Below are positions 8,775 to 17,688 of a stretch of 64,000 nt of DNA, one piece after another. How positions within the stretch are numbered: the first letter of the stretch is position 1; each line of letters begins with the position of its first letter. Where the stretch lies: positions 1 through 64,000 of IMG/VR virus record IMGVR_UViG_3300017744_000003; one strand, written 5' to 3'. Made by a program: the position numbers and the translations under genes. The notes under the pieces were generated by a model, which was given only the letters and a program-made list of their open reading frames with translations, was not told the DNA's origin and did no database searches. Source of the DNA: a virus.

Positions 8775-9345
8775 AAGAGATTTTGCGGTAAAGACTAGTG
8801 GTATGTTCTTTGGTATTAAGGTTAACACTAGCGGTACGAACTTCGCTAAGATTATGCGTAAGTCTCCTATGGGACGACCTTCTTTCTTAAAGCACATTAT
8901 GCCTTTATTCTCACAGATGATTAGGAAGAAGCGTATTCCTGAACTTCGTAGAAGAATGGTTAACGGTTACAGCGGAGCTATGGGTACTCGACAGTTTGAG
9001 AACACATCACATGGTACGCACAAGCCTCATGAGTTTATACCTAATCCTATTTCACAAATACTCGGTAGTAATAAGTATACCCACTATGGTGTTAAGGTTG
9101 ATGGAGACAAACTATCAATAAGTATGTCACTACGAAACGGCGGTCAAATGCGTTCTAGGGCTATAAACTTTCATATAGATATGGAGCGTATTCCGAGAGT
9201 AGCTACAGTACTAGAGAGGCTAGACGCTACTTGTCTACCATATATTAGAGATGGTCATAGAGACGATATTCTAAAGATATGGTTAAGGTATAGTCAAAAC
9301 ACACTAACGGCCAGGCTTAAAAAGTACATGCGGGAGGGTAAGTAA
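8767..9345 (+). CDS. Putative neck / tail completion protein
   Basis: This 192-aa basic protein starts within the end of the preceding gene; GGAGG lies 6 nt upstream. It has helical ends and a central beta segment (THYGVKVDGDKLSISMSL). By order it occupies the slot of the tail-completion (gp10/HK97-like) protein between stopper and terminator. No motif proves this. Confidence 0.5.
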   Translation: MSRRDFAVKTSGMFFGIKVNTSGTNFAKIMRKSPMGRPSFLKHIMPLFSQMIRKKRIPELRRRMVNGYSGAMGTRQFENTSHGTHKPHEFIPNPISQILGSNKYTHYGVKVDGDKLSISMSLRNGGQMRSRAINFHIDMERIPRVATVLERLDATCLPYIRDGHRDDILKIWLRYSQNTLTARLKKYMREGK

Positions 9346-9346
9346 A

Positions 9347-10066
9347 ATGGCTATACCCTTTTGGAAACTAGAAGAAGCCTTTATGGGCATCTTCACGGGA
9401 AAGGTAATGCAAGATAGGAATGGTCGAAAAGTCGTTGTTCCTGTCTTCATAGACTACCCTGACATTGAGGAGTCACCTGAGCGAAGGTTTCCTTCTATCG
9501 CTGTACTTTTCCAAGGAATGACTCCGGACACCGAAATGTATAACTCCGATATGGACAGAGTGGTAGACGTAGATTATACGACTTCACCTCCTACGTTTGT
9601 TACGAGGCGTATGGCTGAGTTTTACGATATAACGTATGAGGTCACCTCATACACTCTTAGCGCCTGGGAAGATAGAGAACTGACTCGTTGGGTAGAGTCG
9701 CGTCTTTTACCAAGAGACGCTCTTGTCGTAGGTCAAGATTCTTATCATATTTTTAGAGAATCTTTCTCGGTGGCAGACTCTGTTGACGTAGATACAGTGA
9801 TCTATGAGAAGTCTTGGACGTTTAATATTAAGGCAGATATTGAAGATACGGACAACGATAACTACCAAAAGGGTGTAAATGAGGTTAGAATACATTCTAA
9901 CGTAGTCAGAACTGAGACAAAAAAAATAGAATCGAATGGTACATCTCGTACCCAATATGTATATAATGCCCCCAAGTCTGCTGACAATGCAGAAGACGCG
10001 GAAAAATTATTGCACCGCGTCATAGCTTTTGATGACCAAAATTACTGGTTTCCTAATAAAAAGTGA
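9347..10066 (+). CDS. Putative tail terminator protein
   Basis: This 239-aa protein lies immediately before the sheath gene, where contractile phages keep the terminator that caps the tube and sheath. Residues 20-160 alternate strands and helices (RRFPSIAVLFQGM; FYDITYEVTSYTLSAWEDREL), consistent with terminator folds that evaluate input against 'membrane distance' strands. The C-terminal 70 residues are polar and probably extended. Assigned by order and composition, not by a diagnostic motif. Confidence 0.55.
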   Translation: MAIPFWKLEEAFMGIFTGKVMQDRNGRKVVVPVFIDYPDIEESPERRFPSIAVLFQGMTPDTEMYNSDMDRVVDVDYTTSPPTFVTRRMAEFYDITYEVTSYTLSAWEDRELTRWVESRLLPRDALVVGQDSYHIFRESFSVADSVDVDTVIYEKSWTFNIKADIEDTDNDNYQKGVNEVRIHSNVVRTETKKIESNGTSRTQYVYNAPKSADNAEDAEKLLHRVIAFDDQNYWFPNKK

Positions 10067-10074
10067 GGTGAAGT

Positions 10075-11901
10075 ATGGGTTATAACCGCCCAGATGTTTA
10101 CATTGAAGAGATTCTAACTCCCGATACTGCTCCTAGCGGTGTCTCAACAAGTATTGCGGCTTTTGTTGGTGCTGCGCAACGTGGACCAGCTAATACTCCT
10201 ATTTTTATAGATAGTTTTAGTTCGTTTATCCGTATCTTTGGTGCGGCGGTCACTAATGAATCTATGTACTACAGTGTTCGTTCGTTCTTTGAGAACGGCG
10301 GAGCTGCTTGTTACATTGTTCGTGTAGTTGATATTAGCGCTACAGAAGGTGGTGCTCCCGCTGTGATTGCTGCTAACGAGACTATCCCTTCTGCGGCGGG
10401 CGGTGATACACTCAAGTTCTCAGCGGGATATCGAGGTAAGTTTAGTTTCGGTCCCAAGGGGAAAGATCTTAACGTCAAGATTTCTGCCAACGAAAGTTTC
10501 ACCCTAAGCGGTTTAAGCGTTGGTGCGGCAATAGGTGACACTTCCTTAAAACTGACTTCCTCAAATGGTCTTATTGCAGGCGATATTATTAAGGTAGTTG
10601 TTACTGAAGGTGATTTTTACTTAAAGGTAGTAGGTACCAGGACTGTAGTAGAAGCGGGTACTATTGTACGTTATGTAGATCTTGCTTCTCCTATTGAGTC
10701 TGCTTTTACTTCATTAGCCTCGGCGATAACTCTTCTCGCATACGATATTGATGTGATTGAAGACGGAGAGACTCTTGAGTCTTTCTCCCGTTTAACAATG
10801 AACCCCGACTCTGACCAGTACTTTGAGACTGTTATTAACGATGAACAAGTTGGTTCTAGGTTCGTTAAAGTAGAAGACCTCGGACTTGGTCAACTCTTGT
10901 CTAACTCAAAAGAACTAGTAGCCTCGGTTACTTATAGTCTTTCAGATAATGGCGAAGATGAGTTGGCAGGTGTTACGATTGCCGATGATATTCTTGCGGG
11001 TGCTTTACCCTCTCTTGAGGCAAAAAGATCAGTAAACCTTCTATGTGTACCACCTTCACTAAGTGACTCGGGTATCGTTGCGGTTGCTGATATGCCAGTT
11101 CTCCATGCAGGTATGCTTGAGTTCTGTGGTAACCGAATGGACATGTTCGCTATTCTTGACGCTCCAAGAGCACTCACTGCTGACGCTAGCGCATCGGGTA
11201 GTGTTGGTGAGTACCGAAAGAATACTTTGGGCGTGGACACTTATTGGGGAGCACTTTACTTCCCACAGATTCGTGTTCCTTTGAAGTCCGGTAGTACTCA
11301 GTTACTTGATATTCCTCCAAGTGGCGCAGTTGCTGGTCTGTATTCAAGAGTAGATTCTATTCCTGCACCTAGAGGCGGTATTTCTACGGCTCCCGCAGGT
11401 CACGGTGACTTTGGTTCACTTCGTGGCGTGAGCGGTACTTCTCTTGAAGTGAGTGATGCAAAGCATGGTGATCTTAACGTGATTGGTGTTAACTGTATCC
11501 GTGTTGTTGATCGTGCTGAAGGTGCTTTACCAAGCGCACTTGTCTTGGGGTCAAGAACACTTAGCAGTACCCTTGACTTCCGCTACATCAATGTACGTCG
11601 AATGATGACTTTTATCGAGAAGAACGTAAAGTCTATTGGAGAGCAACGACTCTTCCGTAACAATGGCCCACAACTATGGTCAGAGCTTACAGATGAGATT
11701 ACTTCTTTCCTTACGCTCAGGTTTAACTTAGGTGAACTTGCAGGTAATAATCTAAATGAAGCGTTCTTCGTCAAGATTAATTCTGAGACAAACACGGCTG
11801 AAAATATCCGCCAGGGTATCTTGGTGGGTGAGATAGGTATTGCCTTACTTCGCCCTGCGGAATTTGTTATCTTCCGCTTCAGCCAGATTCAATCTAACTA
11901 A
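10075..11901 (+). CDS. Contractile tail sheath protein
   Basis: This 608-aa protein surrounds the tube and contracts to drive infection. The N-terminus (RPDVYIEEILTPDTAPSGV, then TSIAAFVGAAQRGP) and the C-terminus (INVRRMMTFIEKNVKS, then NNLNEAFFVKIN and the ending RPAEFVIFRFSQ) are the most conserved parts of sheath proteins. The middle, about residues 120-300, is a variable beta insertion. Its length is normal to large, and it is followed after 12 nt by the tube gene, as in nearly all contractile systems. Confidence 0.95.
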   Translation: MGYNRPDVYIEEILTPDTAPSGVSTSIAAFVGAAQRGPANTPIFIDSFSSFIRIFGAAVTNESMYYSVRSFFENGGAACYIVRVVDISATEGGAPAVIAANETIPSAAGGDTLKFSAGYRGKFSFGPKGKDLNVKISANESFTLSGLSVGAAIGDTSLKLTSSNGLIAGDIIKVVVTEGDFYLKVVGTRTVVEAGTIVRYVDLASPIESAFTSLASAITLLAYDIDVIEDGETLESFSRLTMNPDSDQYFETVINDEQVGSRFVKVEDLGLGQLLSNSKELVASVTYSLSDNGEDELAGVTIADDILAGALPSLEAKRSVNLLCVPPSLSDSGIVAVADMPVLHAGMLEFCGNRMDMFAILDAPRALTADASASGSVGEYRKNTLGVDTYWGALYFPQIRVPLKSGSTQLLDIPPSGAVAGLYSRVDSIPAPRGGISTAPAGHGDFGSLRGVSGTSLEVSDAKHGDLNVIGVNCIRVVDRAEGALPSALVLGSRTLSSTLDFRYINVRRMMTFIEKNVKSIGEQRLFRNNGPQLWSELTDEITSFLTLRFNLGELAGNNLNEAFFVKINSETNTAENIRQGILVGEIGIALLRPAEFVIFRFSQIQSN

Positions 11902-11913
11902 GGAGTTTAGACA

Positions 11914-12432
11914 ATGGCGATTTTATCAAAAGACGTATATAGAGGCTTTAAGTTCTCAGTAACACTAAGTGGTGGTCCGTTCTCTCTTACGAGAGCCGCC
12001 TTCCAAAAGGTGACTGGTATGAAGTCTGCTGTAGAAGTAGTAGAATATCGTGAAGGTAATATGCCTGACCGTATGGAGAAGATAGCAGGTATGATGACCT
12101 ATGATACCATCACTCTTGAGCGAGGTATCTCTTATGACGATGACTTTAACGCCTGGATGAAACTAGTGTGTGATGGGACTCAAGCAAATGGGGAGATTCC
12201 TGCTTCTAGTCCTACACCGGACGTTGGCGCAAATAGTTATCGTTGTGACGTAGTAGTTCAACTACATGACAAACAAGGTCGTGCTGTAAAGAAGTATACT
12301 CTTCTCGACGCTTGGCCTAGCGAATACACTATTGGTGACTTTGACGCTACATCTAACGATGTCGTTATCTCATCTCTAGTGCTTCAGCACCACGGTATTA
12401 AAGAGGAAGACCTCTTAGAGCAAGACGCATAA
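11914..12432 (+). CDS. Tail tube protein (T4 gp19-like)
   Basis: This 172-aa protein forms the hexameric rings of the inner tube. It shows the family core: FKFSVTLSGGPFSL, FQKVTGMKSAVEVVEYREG, and TITLERGISYDDDFNAWMK, ending in DVVISSLVLQHHGI. Its length is typical. AGGAG stands 10 nt before the ATG. Confidence 0.93.
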   Translation: MAILSKDVYRGFKFSVTLSGGPFSLTRAAFQKVTGMKSAVEVVEYREGNMPDRMEKIAGMMTYDTITLERGISYDDDFNAWMKLVCDGTQANGEIPASSPTPDVGANSYRCDVVVQLHDKQGRAVKKYTLLDAWPSEYTIGDFDATSNDVVISSLVLQHHGIKEEDLLEQDA

Positions 12433-12453
12433 GACATACATACTATAAAATAG

Positions 12454-12465
12454 TTTTCAACAACT
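12454..12465 (-). repeat. Dispersed 12-mer copy 2, intergenic
   Basis: Reverse-strand copy in the 52-nt gap between the tube and tail-chaperone genes. With flanks the reverse complement is AGTTGTTGAAAACTA, identical over 15 nt to the forward copy at 44961. It ends 19 nt before the next start codon. Confidence 0.85.
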
Positions 12466-12484
12466 TATAAAACAAAGGTTAGTC

Positions 12485-13312
12485 ATGATTACTGACAACA
12501 ATAAAGTTATTCTCCCTATCGGTGTCGAAGTTGATGGGGTACGTTATCGAGAAGTTACTTTGGACGAGATGACAGGTATCGACGAAGAAAACTTGTCTTC
12601 TCGCAAAGTGCGTAACAATGGGGCAAAGGCAATCACGCTTCTCCTAAGACGGTGTATACAGTCTATTACAGGTGTTATAGAAACAAAGCGTGACCCTTTG
12701 TCCCTAATAGATGATCGTATTGTTCGCAATATGTTTGTAGCAGACCGAGACTTCTTGGTCTTATGTATTAGAGCACTTAGTGGGAACCCAGAGGTGTTAT
12801 TAACACCTGAATGTCCTGCATGTGGTTCTAGTTGTGAAAGAATGATAGATGTTCGTGAGCTTGATGTTTATGAATGGGAAGATGACGTTCCTGTTGAGTT
12901 AAAGATTGAGTTACCCCGTGGCTTCTATAGCAAGACCACAAGTAAATATCACAAGGATGTAGTTTGGCAGTTTCCTAAAGGCTTGGGACAAGAGCGTATT
13001 GCGTCTATGCCTCAAAATGAGGCGGGGACAAATCTTATCGCTTTAGGTCTTAAAGAAGTAGAAGGTCTTGAGACTTTACCTATGCCGGATGACGTTCGTA
13101 AGTTAAGCGTCCGAGATCGAAATGCTTTTGCTCAAGCTATCTTAGAGAACGCAGTTGGCGTAGATAATAAGGTAGACATTGACTGTCCTAATTGTGGCAA
13201 CGAATTTGAGGTAGAGGTCAACACCGTGGGTTTTTCCAATTTGGGTCAACAACAGACCCAAAAGGAATCAAAGCCTGGGATGAGTGGGCGCAAACTTCGG
13301 AAAAGGCGTTAA
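12485..13312 (+). CDS. Tail assembly chaperone, short (G-like) product, with two zinc ribbons
   Basis: This 275-aa protein lies between tube and tape measure, the position of tail assembly chaperones that coat the tape measure before tube assembly. The N-terminal 110 residues are helical. Two Cys pairs follow: CPACGSSC at about residues 115-122 and CPNCGNEF at about 237-244, which read as two zinc-ribbon knuckles. I recall similar Cys pairs in T4 gp26/gp51-type baseplate assembly proteins, but that link is from memory. A canonical -1 slippery heptamer lies at codons 248-250, and the reading frame ends 26 codons later, so this is the unshifted product. Confidence 0.85.
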   Translation: MITDNNKVILPIGVEVDGVRYREVTLDEMTGIDEENLSSRKVRNNGAKAITLLLRRCIQSITGVIETKRDPLSLIDDRIVRNMFVADRDFLVLCIRALSGNPEVLLTPECPACGSSCERMIDVRELDVYEWEDDVPVELKIELPRGFYSKTTSKYHKDVVWQFPKGLGQERIASMPQNEAGTNLIALGLKEVEGLETLPMPDDVRKLSVRDRNAFAQAILENAVGVDNKVDIDCPNCGNEFEVEVNTVGFSNLGQQQTQKESKPGMSGRKLRKRR

Positions 13313-13455
13313 TAAGAACAGTAGTTGCAGTAGCAGAGCGATGGCGTTGGAACAGATATGATATACTTAGCTTACCTTCTCGACAGAGGGCAATATACTT
13401 AGAGTTATACGAAGAAATTACAGACAAAGAGCGTGAGGCTTCTCGTAGGAGGTAG
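13228..13455 (+). CDS. C-terminal extension of the tail chaperone reached by -1 programmed frameshift (GT-like product 12485-13455)
   Basis: The heptamer G GGT TTT (13228-13234, X XXY YYZ form) lies in the zero frame of the preceding gene. Slipping back one base after GGT TTT continues in a frame that is open for 73 more codons, to TAG at 13453-13455. It would give a 323-aa fusion: residues 1-250 of the short product plus an extension beginning FQFGSTTDPKGIKAWDEW, with a helical WRWNRYDILSLPSRQRA segment and a basic RRR end. The -1 frame has a stop at 13207-13209, just before the slip site, and no start codon of its own, so it is reachable only by shifting. Without it 145 nt before the tape measure would be non-coding. 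The arrangement matches the lambda G/GT system. Confidence 0.88.
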   Translation, partial: GFFQFGSTTDPKGIKAWDEWAQTSEKALIRTVVAVAERWRWNRYDILSLPSRQRAIYLELYEEITDKEREASRRR

Positions 13456-13457
13456 GT

Positions 13458-16400
13458 ATGGCTGATACACAATTAAGTCAGGTGATCAAGCTCCAGATCA
13501 CGGGTACTCAGCAGATTGTTAGTTCTATCCAAGGGGTAGAGAAGTCTTTTGATAAGTACGCTAAAGCGCTCCGACGAACAACAAAGAGTCAAAAGAAAAA
13601 TAAAAACTCGATGCGTAAGTTAAGTGACCAGGGTATCGCTAATATGCAAGCGGGTCTTGTTCAGTTATCTACATATCTCTTGAATATGAATGTTAAGATT
13701 AACAACGTGTTTGAGAATATGACGAAGCGATTCACTGACGCTGAAGACGCAATGACTCAACTTAGAATTACGATGGGTTTAACTAACCTTGAGGCTAGAA
13801 CTGCTACAGAAAAAGAAGGACTTGAAGGTTTAGCAACAAGTTACGATAAGTTTGAAGGCGTAATAGATAGAGTAGCTGCTACTACTGAGTATAGTAAGAA
13901 GCAAGTAGCTAACGCTTTTACTTCTCTTATCCAAAGTGGTCGTTCTGCTGAAGAAGCAATGAGTATGCTCAGACCTGTATTGCAGTTGACTACTGCATCT
14001 GCGGGGCAACTTGGTTTAGCAGAAGCTGTTGATATTGCGACTTTAACAATAGGTACTTTAGGTGGCAAAGTAGAAGATGTTAGAGGCAACTTAAATATGC
14101 TTCTGAGGACTACTCAAAAGACAAAGATTGGTTTTAAAGACCTTCAACATACACTAGGATCACTCAGAGCAGGATTTAGTAAGTTTGCTAAACCTGCTAA
14201 AGAAAGTGGGGAGACGAGAGAGTCACAGTTAATGGCTTTAGCCTCTATTGTTCGTGAAACGGGTTTAGGTCACGCTGAAGCGGGGCAAAAGGTAGACCAA
14301 TTCTCTAAGTCTTTGTCCGGTCTTGGTTCTGCTTTAATGAAGAATGAACTAAGAACATTTTTGGGCAAAGATGGTAAGGGTAGGTTCTCTCAAAAGAGGT
14401 CCGCTTTACTATTAATGTTTGGTATCGACCCTAACGCAGACCTTAGAAAACCCATGCAAGCTCTCTTCAGAAGGAACTCTATCACCAAAGACGAAGCCTT
14501 AGACTTAATGTTACAGTCAAAGTTAGGTAAGGTGAACGACGGTAAAGTTCAGAGGCTTGACTTAGGTCAAACCTTAGATACTCTTACTGGGGAATATGCT
14601 AAGTTAGTAGCCGGTAAAGGTAAAAAGAAGGCTGATGATTTTATCAAGGCTGCAATGGGTCAAGACGCGGCTGTATTCGTATTAAATGCAATTGCACAGA
14701 AGTCTACAAAAGTATTGAAAAATGTAAACGAGCAAGGAGCAAAAGTTTTCTATACAGCGGCTGAAGCGGGGCAAGCCTTTAGATCCGTAAGTAAAGAGTT
14801 AGCAAAAGACCTTAGGGATTTAGAGAACGCAGAAGCGGAAGCTCAGAAGACTCTTTCTTACAAGATGAAAGTTCTTACGGGAGCGCAAGACGCTTTATCT
14901 AATTCAATCTTTAAGCATGACGCTTATGCCCAGGCGGGTGTTGAGACCTATAAAGAGATGATAGTAGCTTCAACTACTTTAATGAATAACAACGAAGGGT
15001 TAGCAACAAGTCTTGGTTTTATGGGTCGAATGATGCAGTTACTGACTGGGTTTGGTACTAATATGGGCTTTATGCTTGTCGCTTCTGCGACGTTTAGTAT
15101 GGGTCTTAAACACGCTCAAGACTTAACAGGTAGGTCAACGAGGAGTCTTGGTGGAACAATGAGAGCGTTCCATACAGCGTTCTTAAGTCCTACTTTATTG
15201 GTTGTAAGACAACTTGCCGGCGGTTTCTTCTTATTAGGTTTATTAGTTGTTTCTACAATGCGTTACATCTCTGGAGCGCAAGTAGGTATAGGTAAGGGTT
15301 TCTCTGACGTTCTAAATACGGTGACACAGTCAGCAAAGGCTTTAGGTGGGTTTATTAATTTGGCCTTCCATAAAGACTATCAAAATAAGTCTGTAAGAAA
15401 ATTGCGTGAGGACTTTGTTAGTCTCACAGAAAAGTCACAAGGTCTTAGGGTTGCATTGGAGAATGCCACACCAGGTACTGATAAATATAAAGAATTAGAA
15501 ACAAACCTTAAAACTGTTAATAGTCAACTAGGGCCGCTACAAAAGGCACTAGGTGATTCGGGAGAAAAAGGTTTACGAGCCCTTGGGGATTCTTCGATTG
15601 CTAAGTCACTTGCTGGACTTGTAGATGTATTAAGATCACTAGGTAACGCTTTGTACATTGTGTTTGAATCAGCTATTAAGCCGGTTATGGGTGGAATTAA
15701 GACTATATTTTTTGTTCTAGGCCAGGCTTTCAAAGGTATATTCTTTGTCTTCAAGAAGTTATCCGACTTCTTAGGTTATACAACAACAGAGACTGGGTTT
15801 TTAACCGAGTCTTTGAAGGTTTTAGGCTACTTTATTGGTACTGTGTTTACAGGCTTTATGATGTTCAAGTCACTTAAAATACTAGTTGGAGTATTAGGTG
15901 GCTTAAAGAATATGTTTGTAAGTGCAGGAACAGGGATTGGTAAGTGGAATAACAATGTTAAGCGCTCAACAAGTTATCTAAATACTCATAAAACTGCACT
16001 ACACCAAAAGGCGACTGCCTTAGATAAACTGAATCTTAAGTATACAGCAGCTACGGGGCAAACTAAAAAATTAGGTGATCAAGTTGCTATATTAAATGAG
16101 AGAACAACCGCCTCAAAAGGTAAACTTGCGACTATGGCAGGTAGCTTAGGTAAGGCGGCTGGTAAAGCGGCCGCCTTCGGAGGTAGTTTAGCCTCTATTG
16201 GTATGCTTGTTTCTATGGCAGGCCCTGGTTATGAGTCTATGGGTAACGGTATCATGCAAGTAGGTATGGCCTTAAGCCTACTCATCGGATTATGGCCTGC
16301 TATCTCAGGATTTTTTGTTTTATTGAAGAGTTTTTCTATTACAACAGGTTTAACAATGCTTGCGGCTTTTTGGCCTGTTTATCTTGCGCTTGCGGCAATT

Positions 16401-16805
16401 GCAGGAATTGGTGCAGCACTCTATTATGCGTTTAGTGATGATGAAGAAACACAGAAAACTAAGGGCGGATCGGGTGCTACTGCGGGTATGGCTAACGCAG
16501 TAGCGCCTATGGCTAGTGCGACAGTCAGTAATACTAGTATACCTACACAGGCTATGGCTAGCTTTACGGCACCTGGTAGCACTCCCCTTAGCCCTAGTAC
16601 AACTCCTATGGTAAATACAACCGCCCAAGGTTTCTCAGGGGCTAATGAGTTTGTTGGACCTCCTAATACCAGACAACAAACCATTAATATTAACCAAAAG
16701 ATTAATATAGAAGAATCTGATAATCCTAGAGAAGTCGCAAAACTCGTTCTAAAGAAAACAAAAGACGCAGTACAGAGTGCAGATTCATTCGCATTCGATT
16801 ATTAA
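13458..16805 (+). CDS. Tail tape measure protein
   Basis: This 1,115-aa protein sets tail length and is expelled during DNA entry. AGGAGG (13448-13453) precedes the ATG, inside the end of the frameshift extension. The N-terminal 500 residues are helical and Ala/Lys/Leu rich. Hydrophobic segments lie at about 527-550, 579-600, 790-810 and 940-995, as in tape measures that reach the inner membrane. The C-terminal 100 residues are Thr/Ser/Pro rich and end with TINI repeats. At the usual about 1.5 Å per residue, a tail tube near 165 nm is expected (inference). Confidence 0.93.
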   Translation: MADTQLSQVIKLQITGTQQIVSSIQGVEKSFDKYAKALRRTTKSQKKNKNSMRKLSDQGIANMQAGLVQLSTYLLNMNVKINNVFENMTKRFTDAEDAMTQLRITMGLTNLEARTATEKEGLEGLATSYDKFEGVIDRVAATTEYSKKQVANAFTSLIQSGRSAEEAMSMLRPVLQLTTASAGQLGLAEAVDIATLTIGTLGGKVEDVRGNLNMLLRTTQKTKIGFKDLQHTLGSLRAGFSKFAKPAKESGETRESQLMALASIVRETGLGHAEAGQKVDQFSKSLSGLGSALMKNELRTFLGKDGKGRFSQKRSALLLMFGIDPNADLRKPMQALFRRNSITKDEALDLMLQSKLGKVNDGKVQRLDLGQTLDTLTGEYAKLVAGKGKKKADDFIKAAMGQDAAVFVLNAIAQKSTKVLKNVNEQGAKVFYTAAEAGQAFRSVSKELAKDLRDLENAEAEAQKTLSYKMKVLTGAQDALSNSIFKHDAYAQAGVETYKEMIVASTTLMNNNEGLATSLGFMGRMMQLLTGFGTNMGFMLVASATFSMGLKHAQDLTGRSTRSLGGTMRAFHTAFLSPTLLVVRQLAGGFFLLGLLVVSTMRYISGAQVGIGKGFSDVLNTVTQSAKALGGFINLAFHKDYQNKSVRKLREDFVSLTEKSQGLRVALENATPGTDKYKELETNLKTVNSQLGPLQKALGDSGEKGLRALGDSSIAKSLAGLVDVLRSLGNALYIVFESAIKPVMGGIKTIFFVLGQAFKGIFFVFKKLSDFLGYTTTETGFLTESLKVLGYFIGTVFTGFMMFKSLKILVGVLGGLKNMFVSAGTGIGKWNNNVKRSTSYLNTHKTALHQKATALDKLNLKYTAATGQTKKLGDQVAILNERTTASKGKLATMAGSLGKAAGKAAAFGGSLASIGMLVSMAGPGYESMGNGIMQVGMALSLLIGLWPAISGFFVLLKSFSITTGLTMLAAFWPVYLALAAIAGIGAALYYAFSDDEETQKTKGGSGATAGMANAVAPMASATVSNTSIPTQAMASFTAPGSTPLSPSTTPMVNTTAQGFSGANEFVGPPNTRQQTININQKINIEESDNPREVAKLVLKKTKDAVQSADSFAFDY

Positions 16806-16816
16806 GGAGAGAAGAA

Positions 16817-17353
16817 ATGATTGCAAAGTCAATAAAAGGCCGTAATACAAAGGGATTTATTCAGTCTATTCTTGCGGTGGGTGTATCTACTCCTATATCT
16901 TTAAACTTCCAGTTTAATCCTACAAAGATACAAGAGACGAGAGCAGTGAAATACAACTTCTCAGAGGCTCAAGGTCAAGTATTACCGCTTGCACAGTTTG
17001 GGATGATAGAACCCACCACCTTAAGTTTTAATCTGTTCTTTCATGCTGACCGTCGTATTAACGATATAGGTCTATCTGAAGAGCTGACCAAACTAAGAAG
17101 TATTATGCTTCCCAGAAAATTATCTAGGCTTACTTACTACGAGCAAGCTCAACCACATAAGTACAAACTATACTTAGGTGGTTATGGGGTTTTTACCGGT
17201 GTAGTGAACTCGTTAGATATATCTACGGTTGAATACCACAAGACTACTTTAGTGCCTATCAATATGACGGCTGCTATGGAGTTTACCATTGTAAGTTCTA
17301 GTTTTGCAGAAGACACTTCTTTCCTAACAGATATGACAGGTGGTAGGGGATGA
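16817..17353 (+). CDS. Tube-initiator / contractile injection system tube-adaptor protein (Afp7/Pvc7 N-terminal-like)
   Basis: This 178-aa protein has the recognisable 'LNFQFNPTKIQETRAVKY' motif near residues 32-50, seen at the N-terminus of CIS_tube (Afp7/Pvc7) proteins that join the inner tube to the central spike. In Afp/PVC this domain is usually fused to LysM; here the LysM part is the next, overlapping gene. It corresponds by position to T4 gp54/gp48-type tube initiation proteins. GGAG lies upstream of the ATG. Confidence 0.75.
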   Translation: MIAKSIKGRNTKGFIQSILAVGVSTPISLNFQFNPTKIQETRAVKYNFSEAQGQVLPLAQFGMIEPTTLSFNLFFHADRRINDIGLSEELTKLRSIMLPRKLSRLTYYEQAQPHKYKLYLGGYGVFTGVVNSLDISTVEYHKTTLVPINMTAAMEFTIVSSSFAEDTSFLTDMTGGRG

Positions 17354-17679
17354 GTTTAACTACAAGAAAAAGTCGATATAAAGAATACGGATTTGTTGTT
17401 TACTACGAGTACGAAGAACACTTTAGAAGCGCAACTTCTCTACCAAAGAAAGAAGTACTCACAACTTTGTTAAGACCTACTTCTTACGAATCTGAACTAG
17501 TTTTAATCAACCATAAAGTCAAACAGGGCGAGACACTACATAAGTTGGCGCTTCATTATTACGGAGACGCTCGATTTTGGTGGTTTATAGCTGACTATAA
17601 TCCTTTATTAACCGCAAACACTATCAAAGAGGGTGACATTGTCATTATCCCTCCTAACACAGAAGTGAACGCTTACTAG
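17350..17679 (+). CDS. LysM-domain baseplate protein (gp53-like)
   Basis: This is a 109-aa protein. Residues 54-105 form one LysM domain: HKVKQGETLHKLALHYYGD, then WWFIADYNPLL and EGDIVIIPP. In contractile phages and Afp-type particles a LysM protein sits at the hub/sheath-initiator interface; it is structural here rather than a secreted lysin. It overlaps the tube-initiator gene by 4 nt (ATGA), and the pair looks like a split form of Afp7. Confidence 0.85.
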   Translation: MSLTTRKSRYKEYGFVVYYEYEEHFRSATSLPKKEVLTTLLRPTSYESELVLINHKVKQGETLHKLALHYYGDARFWWFIADYNPLLTANTIKEGDIVIIPPNTEVNAY

Positions 17680-17688
17680 GAGGTTATT

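Noticed and set aside
16350-16684. Two overlapping antisense reading frames at the 3' end of the tape measure gene
   Set aside because: Mirror images of the Ala/Thr/Ser-rich C-terminal region with no ribosome binding site; all supported genes are on the + strand.
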